A stretch of DNA of 64,000 nt. Origin: Bog-473 sp963728845. GTDB taxonomy: Bacteria > Actinomycetota > Acidimicrobiia > Acidimicrobiales > RAAP-2. The first letter of the stretch is position 1, and the number at the start of each line of letters is the position of its first letter. Shown in pieces: positions 47,399 to 57,167 of the stretch. The stretch is from the NCBI GenBank assembly GCA_963728845.1, contig CAVSLS010000015.1, positions 3,464-67,463 of the forward strand, given 5' to 3'. The notes beneath the pieces are model-generated. The model did no database searches and was not told where the DNA came from. It saw only the letters and a list, made by a program, of their open reading frames with translations. Both the position numbers and the translations under genes were made by a program.

Positions 47399-48322
47399 TC
47401 GCTCCAGCGGAAGACGGCGCTGGCCCAGGTCATTCCGCCGCCGAACCCGGTCAGCAAGAGGTTGTCGCCGCCGTGGACACGGCCGTTTTCGAGCGCATCG
47501 TCGAGGGCGAGCGGGATGGAGGCCGAGGACGTGTTCCCGTAGCGGTCGATCACGACCACGGTCCGGTCCTCGGGGATGCCCAGACGCTGGCAGGCGGCCT
47601 GGATGATCCGCACGTTGGCCTGGTGGGGCACCATCAGGGAGATGTCGTCGGGACCCAGGCCCGCATCGGCCATGGCCCGCTCGGCCGACTCGACCACGAC
47701 CCGGACGGCACGGCGGAACACCTCCTTGCCGTCCATGAAGAGGGTGCCACCGTGCTCGCACTTGAGCAGGTGCTTGAGGGACCCGTCGGCGTTCAGGTTC
47801 CAGCTGAGCAGGCTCCCGGGGCCTTCCACCGGTTCGACGACGACGGCGCCGGCCCCGTCGCCGACGATGATGGCGATCTTGCGGTCGTCCATGTCGGTGA
47901 TGCGCGACAGCGTCTCCGAGCCGACCAAGAGGACCGGGCCCGACCCGACCGCGATGAGGCCGGCCGCCGTGATCAGGCCGTAGACGAAGCCCGAGCACGC
48001 GGCGTTGATGTCGAAGGCGCCGCCCCGCATGCCGATCCCGTGCTGCACGGTCGGCGCCGTCCCCGGGACGATGCCGTCGGGTGTGGTGGTCGCCAGCACG
48101 AGGTTGTCGATCTCCTCGGGCCTCCTCCCGGCCCGGGCCAGGGCCGCCTGAGCCGGCCTCGATCGCCAGGCCTGACGTCGTCCCGCCGATGTGGCGCTCG
48201 CGGATCCCGGTGCGCTCGACGATCCACTCGTCACTGGTGTCGAGGTTGACCGCCATGTCGGCGTTGGTCACGACCTTGTCCGGCACGGCGATCCCCCAGC
48301 CGGTGATCCGGATCCCCTTCAC
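47395..48322 (-). CDS. fabH: 3-oxoacyl-ACP synthase III (FabH-like; one frameshift)
   Basis: GTG at 48322 gives KGIRITGWGIAVPDKVVTN, LDTSDEWIVERTGIRERHI and, after an indel near 48150, ALARAGRRPEEIDNLVLATTTPD. The catalytic triad is complete: Cys in FDINAACSGFVYGL, His in ISLMVPHQANVRII, Asn in VDRYGNTSSASIPLAL-like IDRYGNTSSASIP. This is the condensing enzyme that starts fatty-acid or related acyl chains, about 310 residues. It overlaps the thiolase-like gene upstream by 4 bp and the nucleotidyltransferase downstream, so these form one operon. A specialised KAS III of a secondary pathway is equally possible. Confidence 0.88.
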
Positions 48323-49515
48323 GCAGCGGACCCGGCGCGGATCGCGTGGATGCCCACGAACCCTGCATCCCCGTAGATGATGCCGCCCGTGTTCACCGCC
48401 ACGCCGGTGCGCGCCCCCGTCACCTGGCGGCCGCCGGCGCGGCCGCGCAGCTGCGTCGCCAGCTCGACCACCTGGGCCAGCCCGGTGGCTCCCAGGGGAT
48501 GCCCACGGCCGACGAGGCCGCCACTGGAGTTCACCACCAGCCCGGGGGAGTCGACGCCGGTGGCGCCCGCCTCGGTGGCCGGGCCGGCCTCCCCGGCGGG
48601 GAAGAACCCCAGCGACTCCAGGGCGTAGAGCTCTTCGGCCGCCGTGGCGTCGTGCAACTCGACGAGGTCGGCCTCGTCGGGCCCGAACCCGAAGGCCTCC
48701 CACGCGCACTCGGCCACCTGGGTCAGCCGGTCGTGGTAGTCGAGCGAGCCGTTTCCCGAGCGGGCCACCGAACCGATGATACGGGGACTGGAGGCGGGCG
48801 CCCGGACCGAGGGTCCGCCGAGCAGCACCGCCGCGGCGCCGTCGGTGAACGAGCTGCACATCAGGCGGGTCAGGACGCCAGCGACCTGGGCCGAGGCGAG
48901 GACCTCGTCGATGGTGACGGAACGCTGGAACTGGGCGAGGGGGTTGCGCGACGCGTGGTCGAACGCCTTGACCGCGGCGGCCGCGATCTGGCGCACCGTC
49001 GCGCCCGTCTCGTCCATGAGGCGGTGCGCCCAGGCGTTGTTGAGCCCCATGAGGATGCTCCCGGCCGGATTGTCGTCCTCGTGGCGCCGCTCGTGCAGGT
49101 CCAGGCGGTACTCCGCCGGCAGGCCGTCTTCAATCCCGGCGATCGTCTCGGCGCGGTCGCCCGTCCACATCTTCTCGACGCCCAGCGCCAGCACCGGGCG
49201 GTCCTGGACGGTGGCCGCCATCGTCGCGAGGTGCAGCGCCGAGCTCCCCCCGGCGCACGAGTTGTCGATGTTGATGATCGCCGCCTCGTTGAGCCCGGCC
49301 TTGCGCAACCAGGTCTGCCCGCGCATGCAGCCCTGGTCGCTGAGCCTCCCCGCCATCGCGTTGCCGACCATGACGAGGCCGAGCTCGTGGGCCGACACGC
49401 CCGCGTCGTCGAGCGCCTCGTGCGCGACCTCGTAGGCCATCAGCTCGGGCGCGAGGTCGCGCCGGCTCATGTCGGTCATGCCCGTCCCGAGGATGGCGAC
49501 ATCGGTGGTGCTCAT
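48319..49515 (-). CDS. thiolase-like (lipid-transfer/SCP-x type) protein
   Basis: This 398-residue thiolase-fold protein starts VAILGTGMTDMSRRDLAPELM, has the Cys region IINIDNSCAGGSSALHLATMA, VELHDATAAEELYALESLGF and the C-terminal GGLVGRGHPLGATGLAQVVELATQLRG, where the H-P-x-G-x-(T/S) motif lies. The second catalytic Cys of classical thiolases (C-G-G near the C-terminus) is replaced by NTGGI. This is the pattern of the SCP2-associated/lipid-transfer subgroup, which cleave side chains of sterol-like acyl-CoAs in actinobacteria. Overlaps on both sides place it mid-operon. Confidence 0.9.
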   Translation of the reverse strand: MSTTDVAILGTGMTDMSRRDLAPELMAYEVAHEALDDAGVSAHELGLVMVGNAMAGRLSDQGCMRGQTWLRKAGLNEAAIINIDNSCAGGSSALHLATMAATVQDRPVLALGVEKMWTGDRAETIAGIEDGLPAEYRLDLHERRHEDDNPAGSILMGLNNAWAHRLMDETGATVRQIAAAAVKAFDHASRNPLAQFQRSVTIDEVLASAQVAGVLTRLMCSSFTDGAAAVLLGGPSVRAPASSPRIIGSVARSGNGSLDYHDRLTQVAECAWEAFGFGPDEADLVELHDATAAEELYALESLGFFPAGEAGPATEAGATGVDSPGLVVNSSGGLVGRGHPLGATGLAQVVELATQLRGRAGGRQVTGARTGVAVNTGGIIYGDAGFVGIHAIRAGSAA

Positions 49516-50496
49516 GCCGGCGTTCCGGTCAGGGTCCGCTGCGCGTCGCCGGCGAACGCGGCGCGCAGCAGGGCGAAGTGCTCGACGGCGGGCGACCCGG
49601 CCACCATCACCACGATGTGGTCGGCCCCGGCGTCTGCGTAGCACTGCAGTGCCGCCGCGCATGTCTCCGGCGATCCCGCCACGAGATGGCGCCGGAATGC
49701 CTTGGGGGGGAGCCGGTACAAGTGCGACAGCCAGGCCGCGCCGCGGGCCTGGCGCCTCGTCGTCGTCACCCACGCAGGCGAAGACCACCACGGCGGCCGC
49801 CACGGCCCCGGGGGCACGGCCGGCGTCGGCGGTCTCGCGCCCGAGCGCCTCCAGCCCCGCCGCGTACTGGTCCGGGTCCAGGAAAAGGGGGACCCACCCG
49901 TCGCCCACGGCGGCCGCCCGCCGCCGGGCCACGTCGCTCGAGCCTCCGAACCACAGCGGCACCGCGGACGAGGCGGGCTCTTGGACGTACTCGGAGTCCC
50001 GCTCGCCCCCTGCACCCCAGGCGGCCCGCAGCCGGGCCACGCCCTCGTCGAGGAGCCGGCCCCGGCGGTGGTAGTCCACCCCGGCCCGCTCGTACTCGCC
50101 CTCGTGGATGCCGACCCCGAGCCCGAGCACGAAGCGATCACCAGAGAGGAGCTGGAGCGCCGTCGCCTGTTTCGCCACGGCATCGGGCCGCCGCAGAGGA
50201 AGTTGCAGCACGCACGTGCCCAGGGTGGGGCGGCTCGTGGCCACGGCGGCGACGGCCAGGGTCGTCAGTGACTCGCCCATGGGGTGGGGCCAGTAGAGAT
50301 GGTCGACCGCCCAGAGCGAGTCGGCTCCGGTGGCCTCGGCCCGCCGGCAGAGCTCCACCAGATCCGGCGCGCTCCCGGTACCACCAGCAGTACTACTTGA
50401 GGTAGCACCAGGGCTGGAGCGGAGTTCTCCCTGCATGGTGGGGGGGAGGATGAGCCCGAGGGACGGGTGGCGCGCTCGGCTTCCTACCGGGGTCAC
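49512..50496 (-). CDS. LLM class F420-type oxidoreductase (one frameshift)
   Basis: A luciferase-like protein of about 327 residues: SLGLILPPTMQGE at the start, ADSLWAVDHLYWPHPMGESLTTLAVAAVATSRPTLGTCVL, LLSGDRFVLGLGVGIHEGEYERAGVDYHRRGRLLDEGV, VPLWFGGSSDVARRRAAAVGDGWVPLF. These segments are typical of F420-dependent members (the TSRPTLGT and G-GWHE-like motifs). An indel near 49755 shifts the last 75 residues (HLVAGSPETCAAALQCYADAGADHIVV). GTG at 50496 was chosen. It begins the operon thiolase, fabH, nucleotidyltransferase. Confidence 0.85.
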
Positions 50497-50548
50497 ACCG
50501 ACATAGTACGTCGGAGCGGGCGGCCTGCCCACTCCATGGACGGGGGCC

Positions 50549-51016
50549 CTAGTCGAGGGGCCGTGGTGACTCGACCGCCCCGGCGGCACCCCCCGGGGCG
50601 CCGAGCACGGCGAGCGTGCAGCGAGCCTCGCAGACCGGCCGTCCGTCGTCGTCGGCCAGGGCGATGCGCCAGACCTGGATGGTCCGCCCCACCCGGACGG
50701 GCGTGGCCTCGGCAGTCAGATGGCCATCGCGCACCGAACGGAGATGGCTGGCGTTGAGCTCGATCCCGACAACGCTGCGCTCGGGGCCCGCCGCCAGCGC
50801 GGCGCCGTAACTGGCCGCGGACTCGGCCAGCAGGGCCGAGACGCCCCCGTGGAGGATGCCGTAGGGCTGGTGCACCCGCCAGTCCACCGGGAGGCGCATG
50901 ACGACCCGCTCGGGGCGGGCCTCGAGGACCTCGACGTCGAGGAGCTCGTGGATGCTGTGGCGCCCGTCGGGCAACGCGGCCGAGCTGCGGTCGGGCATGG
51001 CAGGCGGCGTGGTCAC
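50549..51016 (-). CDS. hotdog-fold thioesterase (PaaI-like)
   Basis: This 155-residue acyl-CoA thioesterase-like protein has the conserved core YGILHGGVSALLAESAASYGA, where the H-G-G-x(n)-E/D residues line the active site, followed by ELNASHLRSVRDGHLTAEATPVRVGRTIQVWRIAL. ATG at 51016 or the internal one at 50998 could be the start. It probably releases acyl groups from CoA in the same lipid pathway as the neighbouring ligase and thiolase genes. Confidence 0.9.
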   Translation of the reverse strand: MTTPPAMPDRSSAALPDGRHSIHELLDVEVLEARPERVVMRLPVDWRVHQPYGILHGGVSALLAESAASYGAALAAGPERSVVGIELNASHLRSVRDGHLTAEATPVRVGRTIQVWRIALADDDGRPVCEARCTLAVLGAPGGAAGAVESPRPLD

Positions 51017-51053
51017 CGCCGCATGTTAGGGGCGCGCCGATAACCTGCCGGTC

Positions 51054-52069
51054 GTGCCCGACGTGGTCGACCTGCGCAGCGACACCGTCACCCAGCCGAC
51101 GCCCGCGATGCGGCGCGCCATGGCCGATGCCGTCGTCGGTGACGACGACTACGGCGAGGACCCGACCGTCCGCTCGCTCGAGGAGGCGTTCGCGGCCCGG
51201 GTGGGCAAGCCGGCCGCCCTGTTCGTGCCCTCCGGCGTGATGGCCAACCAGATCGCCGTGCGCGTCCTGTCGGCACCGGGGACCGCCGTCGTGGCGGGGC
51301 GCCGTCAGCACGTGGTCGCCTACGAGTACGGCGCGGCAGCGCTGAACGCCGGCATCCAATTCATCGAGCTCGACGACGACGACGGCATGGTGCGCGCGGG
51401 CGACGTCCGCCAGGCGCGCCAGGCGTCGGCGCACCATCAGCCTTCGGTGTCGCTGGTGTGCATCGAGAACACGCACATGGCCGCATCGGGCGCCCCGTGG
51501 ACGATGCCCGGCCTCCGCGCGCTGGTCGAGGCGGCGGGCCCGGTCCCCGTCCACCTGGACGGAGCACGGCTGTTCAATGCCGAGGTGGCCACCGGGGTGC
51601 CCGTCGCCGAATGGGCCGCGCCCGCGACGACCGTCTCGTGCTGTCTGTCCAAGGGCCTGTGCGCGCCGGTCGGGTCGTTGCTCGCCGGCCCGGTGGAGGT
51701 GATCGCCGAGGGCAGGCTGGCCCGCAAGCGGCTCGGGGGAGGCATGCGCCAGGCCGGCGTCCTCGCCGCACCGGGACTGCTGGCCCTCTCGGAGATGGTC
51801 GAGCGCCTCGCCGAGGACCACGTCCGGGCGCCCGGCTGGCCGACGCGGTGGCGCGGCGCTGGCCGCGCTGCGGACTCGACCCGGCCACCGTGCGCACCAA
51901 CATCGTGACCTTCACCCATGCGGGCCCCGACAAGCTCGTGGCCCACCTGGAGGGTCACGGGGTGCTGGCGCATGCCATCGCGCCCGATGTCGTCCGCTTC
52001 GTCACGCACCGCGACGTGGACGACGACGGGATCGGGCGCGCCGTGGCCGCGGTGGCCGACGCGCCGTGA
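51054..52069 (+). CDS. low-specificity L-threonine aldolase (one frameshift)
   Basis: This is a fold-type I PLP enzyme. VVDLRSDTVTQPTPAMRRAM is the family opening, GDDDYGEDPTVRSLEE follows, and CIENTHMAASGAPW and VPVHLDGARLFNAEVATG give the PLP-stacking and Asp residues. The Schiff-base Lys is in VSCCLSKGLCAPVGSLLAG. A C-terminal domain follows after an indel near 51840, GLDPATVRTNIVTF to VAAVADAP. It cleaves threonine to glycine and acetaldehyde. GTG at 51054; about 338 residues. Its end overlaps the next gene by 4 bp. Confidence 0.92.
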
Positions 52070-52960
52070 AGATCCGGATCGGGATCAGTGCGGGAGGGGA
52101 GAGCCTCGGACCCGAGACGATGCTCGCGCTGGCACAGGCCATCCGCGACACCGGATTCGACTCGTTGTGGCTCCCCGAGGTGCTGACGCGGCCCGGGCCC
52201 GACCCGCTCGTCGGGCTGGCCTGGGCGTCGGGTGCGTGCCCGCGGCTCAAGATCGGCACGACGATGCTGCTGCCGGGCCGCAACCTCGTGTGGCTGGCCA
52301 AGGCGGTCGCCACGCTCGACACGCTCTCGGGCGGGCGCTTCCTCCTCACGTTCGTGCCGGGGCTCGACATCGGCGCGGAGCGCAGCGCCGTCGGGATCCC
52401 GAGCGCCACCCGTGCTCTGCTGATGGACGATGCGCTGCCGGTGCTGCGGCGCCTGTGGGCCGGCGACGTGGTCTCTCACGAGGGTCCGGCGGGGTCCTTC
52501 GCCGACGTCTCGGTCTCGCCCCGACCGGTGCAGGACCCCTTCGACGTCTGGCTGGGCGGCAACGTCCCGGCGGCTCTCGAGCGCTGCGGCCGCCTGGCCG
52601 ACGGGTGGATCCCCGCTTTCTGCACACCCGAGGACGCCGCAGCGGGCAAGGCGGTGATCGACCGGGTGGCCGCCGAACACGGCCGCGCCATCAGTGCGGA
52701 GCACTTCGGCGTCAGCCTCGCCTATGCACCAGAGGGCACCGACGTGGCGGCGCTGGCGTCGTCGCCCTTGGCCCGCCGTGCCCGCGGCCGGCCGCTGGAG
52801 CAGATCGTCCCGGTCGGGCTCGGCCGGGCTGCGCGCCATGATCGGGCAGTTCGTCGAGGTGGGCTTCTCCAAGTTCATCGTGCGCCCGATGGCGCCGCCG
52901 GGGGAGTGGCGGGGCGAGCTCGAGCGGCTGGCGGGGGCGGTGGGTGGTCTGCAGACATAA
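52066..52960 (+). CDS. LLM class F420-type oxidoreductase (one frameshift)
   Basis: A second luciferase-like enzyme, about 297 residues: IRIGISAGGESLGPETMLALAQAIRDTGFDSLWLPEVLTRPG, LKIGTTMLLPGRNLVWLAKAVATLDTLSGGRFLLTFVPGLDI, DVWLGGNVPAALERCGRLADGWIP. After an indel near 52815 the C-terminus continues GQFVEVGFSKFIVRPMAPPG. The G-GRNLVWLAK and ADGWIP segments are typical of F420-dependent family members. GTG at 52066 is coupled to the aldolase stop. Confidence 0.85.
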
Positions 52961-53014
52961 AGGCGAGCGGCCGGCCCGACCGGCGCGGTCCCCCGACCCC
53001 ATACGCTGCCGACC

Positions 53015-53836
53015 ATGCCCGACCGACCGCTCACCCTCATGGCCGTGCACGCCCATCCCGACGACGAGGCCATCGGGACGGGCGGCATCCTGGCCCGCTA
53101 CGCCGATGAGGGCGTGCGCACCGTCCTCGTCACGTGCACCAACGGGGAGCTCGGCGACGCGCCCGGCGGCCTGAAGCCGGGCGACCCCGGCCACGACGAG
53201 CGCGTCGTCGTGCCCCTGCGACGGCGGGAGCTCGAGGCCAGCTGCGACGTCCTCGGCGTCTCGCAGCTCGAGCTCCTGGGCTACCACGACTCGGGGATGC
53301 AGGGGTGGCCGCAGAACGACGCACCCGGTTCCTTCTGGCGCACCCCGGTGGAGGATGCGGCACACCGGCTGGCCGATCTGATGCGCACGCACGAGCCGCA
53401 GGTCGTCGTCACCTATGACGAGAACGGGTTCTACGGGCACCCCGACCACATACAGGCCAACCGCATCACCCATGCGGCCTTGGCGGAGTGCGGGATCCCG
53501 GCCAAGCTGTACTACACCGCGGTGGCGCGGTCGATGCTGCGAGGCTTCCGCGACGTGCTGGCCGAGGCGGGCATCGAGGGTCCGGCCGAGGTGGAGGAGA
53601 ACCCCGACTTCGGCACGCCCGACGAGCTCATCACGACGACGATCGACTGCAGCGCGGTCGCCGGGCGCAAGTATGCGTCGCTCGCCGCACACGCCAGCCA
53701 GAGCGACAACATCTTCTTCCTGCAGATGGGCGAGGAGCTGTTCTCGACCCTCATGGGATCGGAGAGCTTCGTGCGGGCGGTCGACCGGACCGACGCGCCC
53801 GTCCCCGAGGACGACCTCTTCGCCGGGCTGCGCTGA
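53015..53836 (+). CDS. PIG-L family deacetylase (MshB/Mca-like)
   Basis: This zinc deacetylase of 273 residues has LMAVHAHPDDEAIGTGGILARYADEG (A-H-P-D-D-E zinc motif), VLVTCTNGELGDAP, LLGYHDSGMQGWPQND, and VVVTYDENGFYGHPDHIQANRIT with the third zinc His. The Y-H-D-S-G-M and Y-D-E-x-G-x-Y-G-H-P-D-H segments are those of the mycothiol enzymes MshB and Mca. At 273 residues with these motifs, Mca (mycothiol S-conjugate amidase) is at least as likely as MshB. The last six codons are part of the tandem repeat that follows. Confidence 0.9.
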   Translation: MPDRPLTLMAVHAHPDDEAIGTGGILARYADEGVRTVLVTCTNGELGDAPGGLKPGDPGHDERVVVPLRRRELEASCDVLGVSQLELLGYHDSGMQGWPQNDAPGSFWRTPVEDAAHRLADLMRTHEPQVVVTYDENGFYGHPDHIQANRITHAALAECGIPAKLYYTAVARSMLRGFRDVLAEAGIEGPAEVEENPDFGTPDELITTTIDCSAVAGRKYASLAAHASQSDNIFFLQMGEELFSTLMGSESFVRAVDRTDAPVPEDDLFAGLR

Positions 53837-53907
53837 TCGCCGGGCTGCGCTGATTCGCCGGGCTGCGCTGATTCGCCGGGCTGCGCTGATTCACCGGGCT
53901 GCGCTGG
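53819..53907. repeat. five tandem copies of an 18-bp gene-terminal sequence
   Basis: The unit TTCGCCGGGCTGCGCTGA occurs first as the last codons of the deacetylase (F-A-G-L-R-stop, 53819-53836). It repeats at 53837 (17 bp, one T missing), 53854 and 53872, and as the diverged TTCACCGGGCTGCGCTGG at 53890. Each exact copy would again encode F-A-G-L-R-stop. Confidence 0.85.
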
Positions 53908-53921
53908 GACCGCAGCCCGAG

Positions 53922-53963
53922 CCGGGCCCGCGCCCCAACCGGGAGAAGGGGCGCGGGGCCCGG
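53922..53963 (+). terminator. strong GC hairpin downstream of the deacetylase
   Basis: CCGGGCCCGCGCCCC (53922-53936) pairs with GGGGCGCGGGGCCCGG (53948-53963) with a single bulged G and an 11-nt loop. It lies about 85 bp after the deacetylase stop and before the sigma-factor gene. A terminator is likely even though no U run follows. The remainder of 53964-54179 holds no gene that I can support. Confidence 0.5.
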
Positions 53964-54179
53964 TCCGAGGGGTTCCCCACGTCTCGGTGCCGGCCGGGGT
54001 CGAGCCGGGGCGAGCGCGGGGAACCGACCCGACGAGGGACGGCGCGGCGGCGGCCCACGGCCGGTGGACGACGACGGCACCGACCCGTCCGGAGACGGGC
54101 TGCCATCGGGATGTCGGCGGGGCGAGAGGCACGCAGGGACTACGGGCGAGCGTTGTGCGGGGATTGCTCTTCGACCTGG

Positions 54180-54209
54180 GGAAATCCCGGTGCCGGGCCC
54201 GCCCGTATA
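54180..54209 (+). promoter_or_regulatory. possible ECF-type autoregulated promoter
   Basis: GGAAAT (54180-54185) and CGTATA (54204-54209) are spaced 18 bp, resembling ECF promoters with a GGAA-type -35. Transcription would start near the sigma ATG at 54217. Autoregulation is usual for ECF sigma genes, but the boxes are degenerate. Confidence 0.3.
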
Positions 54210-54216
54210 GCTGGCG

Positions 54217-54802
54217 ATGCGAGAATCGAGCATGGCCCAGGGCGAATTGTCCGACGAGGGACTCCTGGCCGGCATGGCCCTGGGGGAGCACGCCGCCGCG
54301 GTCACCTTCGTCCGCCGCTACCAGCGGCGGGTCTTCGGCCTGGCCTACTCCATGACCGGCGACGCCGGGGTGGCCGAGGACGTCGCCCAGGAGGCGATGA
54401 CCAGGGTCTGGCGGCACGCGCCCGTGTTCGACCCCCGGCGGGGCTCGGTGGCGTCATGGGTGCTGACGATCACGCGCAACCTGGCCATCGACGCCCTGCG
54501 CCTCCGCCGCGCCGTGGCGACCGACCCGAACGACTTCGCCCTGGCCACGCTCCGGAGCACCGAGCACAACCCGGAGGACACCGCGCACCGCACGGACGCC
54601 CGCGCACACGGTGCGGGCGGCCCTCGGGGTGCTCTCCGACGAGCAGCGACGGGCAGTCGTCCTCGCCGCCGTCTACGGCAGGACCGCGTCGGAGATCAGC
54701 GAGTCCGAGGGCATCCCACTCGGCACCGCCAAGACGCGCATCCGGACCGCCCTCATCCGGTTGCGGTCGGCAGTCGAACACGCCGAGGGGGGCGAGCGAT
54801 GA
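54217..54802 (+). CDS. ECF RNA polymerase sigma factor (one frameshift)
   Basis: Region 2 is VTFVRRYQRRVFGLAYSMTGDAGVAEDVAQEAMTRVW, with GSVASWVLTITRNLAIDALR completing it. After an indel near 54600 region 4 is AALGVLSDEQRRAVVLAAVYGRTASEISESEGIPLGTAKTRIRTALIRLRSAV, an HTH for -35 recognition. About 195 residues, the SigK/SigL type. ATG at 54217 (or 54232). The stop overlaps the anti-sigma start (ATGA). The acting promoter is probably its own. Confidence 0.92.
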
Positions 54803-55487
54803 GCGACGACACGAGAGAGCGAGGCTGTCCGCAGTACTCGGACGACCTGGCGGAGCTGGCGCTCGGCGTGCTGACGGGGCGGGACCGGGCACGGGTCCTG
54901 TCGCACGTGGAGTCCTGCCAGCGCTGCGCCGACGAGCTCGAGCAGCTGTCCCGGGTGGCCGACACCGTCGTGCAGGCGGCCCCCGAGGTGGAACCCCCGG
55001 TCGGGTTCGAGGTCCGCCTCCTCGAGCGGATGGGCGTCGCCACCGTGGATCACAAGCGGCACCGACGCTTCCGGGCGTCGCGGTTCGTGCCGCTCGGGGT
55101 GGCCGCCGCCGTGGTCGCCCTGGGCCTCGGCCTCGGCCTGACGCTGACGTCCTCGCCCGCACCCACCACCTCGGCGCAGTCGCACCGTTCGCGGAGGGGT
55201 CTCGGCCGCACCTGGTCGCAGAACGGCGTGGCGGTCGGCCAGGTCGAGCGCCTTCGGCGGCTGCCAAGCCCTGGATGTCGATGACGCTGGCCGATTCGCC
55301 GGCCCGGGGCACGGTCATGTGCGCCGTGACCACCAAGGACGGCGTCACCCACTGGGTCGGGTCCTTCGTCGCCCGCAAGGGTTACGGGGCGTGGGTCGCC
55401 CCGCTGCACGTCAGCCCGTCGTCGATCCGCACCGCCGAGGTGGTCTCGCCCAGCGGGACGGTGATCGCCACCGCCACGCTGGGCTGA
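54799..55487 (+). CDS. RskA-like transmembrane anti-sigma factor (one frameshift)
   Basis: The N-terminus contains the anti-sigma zinc-finger motif H-x3-C-x2-C in LSHVESCQRCADELEQL. A single membrane helix, FVPLGVAAAVVALGLGLGLTLTSS, lies near residue 100. The extracytoplasmic domain runs into an indel near 55235-55270 and ends TKDGVTHWVGSFVARKGYGAWVAPLHVSP with stop at 55487. Coupled to the sigma gene, it should hold the sigma at the membrane until a signal induces regulated proteolysis. Confidence 0.88.
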
Positions 55488-55494
55488 CGCACCC

Positions 55495-56938
55495 TCAGTA
55501 CCGGTAGGTGTCGGGCTTGTAGGGCCCGTGCACCGGCACGCCGATGTAGTCGGCCTGCTCCTGGGTCAGCGTGGTGAGCTTCACGCCCAGCGCGTCGAGG
55601 TGCAGCCTCGCCACCTTTTCGTCGAGATGCTTGGGCAGCACGTAGACGTCGTTCACGTACTGGCCGGTCTGGGTGAACAACTCGATCTGCGCCATCGTCT
55701 GGTTGGTGAACGAGTTCGACATGACGAAGCTCGGGTGCCCGGTCGCGTTGCCCAGGTTGAGCAGGCGCCCCTCCGACAGGATGATGATGGCGTGGCCGTC
55801 GGGGAACACCCACTTGTCGACCTGGGGCTTGATGTTCACCCGCTCGACCCCCGGGGTCTTCGCCAGTCCGGCCATGTCGATCTCGTTGTCGAAGTGCCCG
55901 ATGTTCCCCACGATGGCCTGGTGCTTCATGCCGGCCATGTGCGCGGCCGTGATGATGTCCTTGTTGCCGGTCGTCGTGATGATGATGTCCGCCTCGGGCA
56001 GGATGTCCTCGAGCGTCGTGACCTGGAAGCCCTCCATGGCGGCCTGCAGGGCGCAGATCGGGTCGACCTCCGTCACGACGACGCGGGCGCCCTGGCCGGC
56101 GAGCGACTGCGCGCAGCCCTTGCCGACGTCGCCGTAGCCGCAGACGACGGCCACCTTGCCGCCGATCAGCACGTCGGTGGCGCGGTTGATGCCGTCGACC
56201 AGCGAGTGGCGGCAGCCGTACTTGTTGTCGAACTTCGACTTGGTCACCGAGTCGTTGACGTTGATGGCCGGGAACAAGAGCTCGCCTCTCTTGGCCATCT
56301 CGGCCAGCCGGTGGACGCCGGTCGTCGTCTCCTCCGTGACGCCCTTGATCCCGTTGGCGATGGACGTCCAGCGCCCCGGGTCCTCTGCCAGGTTGCGGGC
56401 CGAGAAGGCCGAGGACGACCGCGAACTCCTCCGACCCGGCCGTCGAGGGATCGGGAACGGCGCCCGCCTTCTCGAACTCGACACCCTTGTGCACCAGCAG
56501 CGTGGCGTCGCCGCCGTCGTCGAGGATCATGTTGGGACCGCCCTCACCGGGCCACAGCAGGGCCTGCTCGGTGCACCACCAGTACTCCTCGAGCGTCTCG
56601 CCCTTCCAGGCGAAGACGGGCACGCCCTTGGGGTCGCCGGCCGTGCCGTCGGGCCCGACGGCGACGGCCGCCGCCGCGTGGTCCTGGGTCGAGAAGATGT
56701 TGCAGCTGGCCCAGCGCACGCGAGCGCCGAGCGCCGTCAACGTCTCGATCAGCACCGCCGTCTGCACGGTCATGTGCAGCGAGCCGGTGACGCGGGCGCC
56801 GGCCAGGGGCTGGCTGGCGGCGTATTCGGCCCGCATGGCCATGAGGCCGGGCATCTCGTGTTCGGCCAGCTCGATCTCCTTGCGGCCGAACGCGGCCAGG
56901 GAGAGGTCGGCAACCTTGTAGGGAGGGGGGGAAGTCAT
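55495..56938 (-). CDS. ahcY: adenosylhomocysteinase (one frameshift)
   Basis: The enzyme hydrolyses S-adenosylhomocysteine to homocysteine and adenosine, feeding metH. ATG at 56938. VTGSLHMTVQTAVLIETL, the Cys-Asn-Ile-Phe-Ser-Thr-Gln-Asp segment (WASCNIFSTQDHAAAA), and NMILDDGGDATLLVH belong to the substrate domain. After an indel near 56400-56410, GVTEETTTGVHRL, PAINVNDSVTKSKFDNKYGCRHSL, the NAD loop GKVAVVCGYGDVGKGCAQ, and the C-terminal Lys-Pro-Asp-x-Tyr-Arg-Tyr follow. About 480 residues. This gene is essential or nearly so in most bacteria, so the break is probably a sequence error. Confidence 0.94.
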
Positions 56939-57019
56939 GACAGCTCCTTTGGGTCGGATGAACGTGCGCAGGCGCGCAAAATTTGCGGCGGGCCGGACGG
57001 CGGAAGCGCAACGCACGTG

Positions 57020-57061
57020 CTCCGACCTCTGTCGGAGGCCGCGTACCCAACCCAGATAATA
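57020..57061 (-). promoter_or_regulatory. ahcY promoter region and 5' leader hairpin
   Basis: On the minus strand TATTAT (57061-57056) is a good -10 box. The leader that follows, about 110 nt before the ahcY ATG, contains the hairpin CTCCGAC/GTCGGAG (57020-57026 with 57031-57037, 4-nt loop). A leader of this length is long for this genome, where most starts are close to the -10 or overlap a stop. It could hold regulatory RNA, but it does not match the known SAH or SAM riboswitch consensus that I can recall. Confidence 0.3.
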
Positions 57062-57167
57062 GGACGACCACGGGGGCCGGGGGGCACATTCCCCCGAACA
57101 GCGCCTCACGGGGCCCTCAGCCGGGTCCTTCCCCTGCTCGGCGGGCAAGCAATGGCATAGTTGGAGC

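Noticed and set aside
53415..55487. A 690-codon frame joining deacetylase shadow and anti-sigma C-terminus
   Set aside because: Only the last part (after about 55250) is coding, as the frame-shifted end of the anti-sigma factor; the rest is antisense or off-frame.
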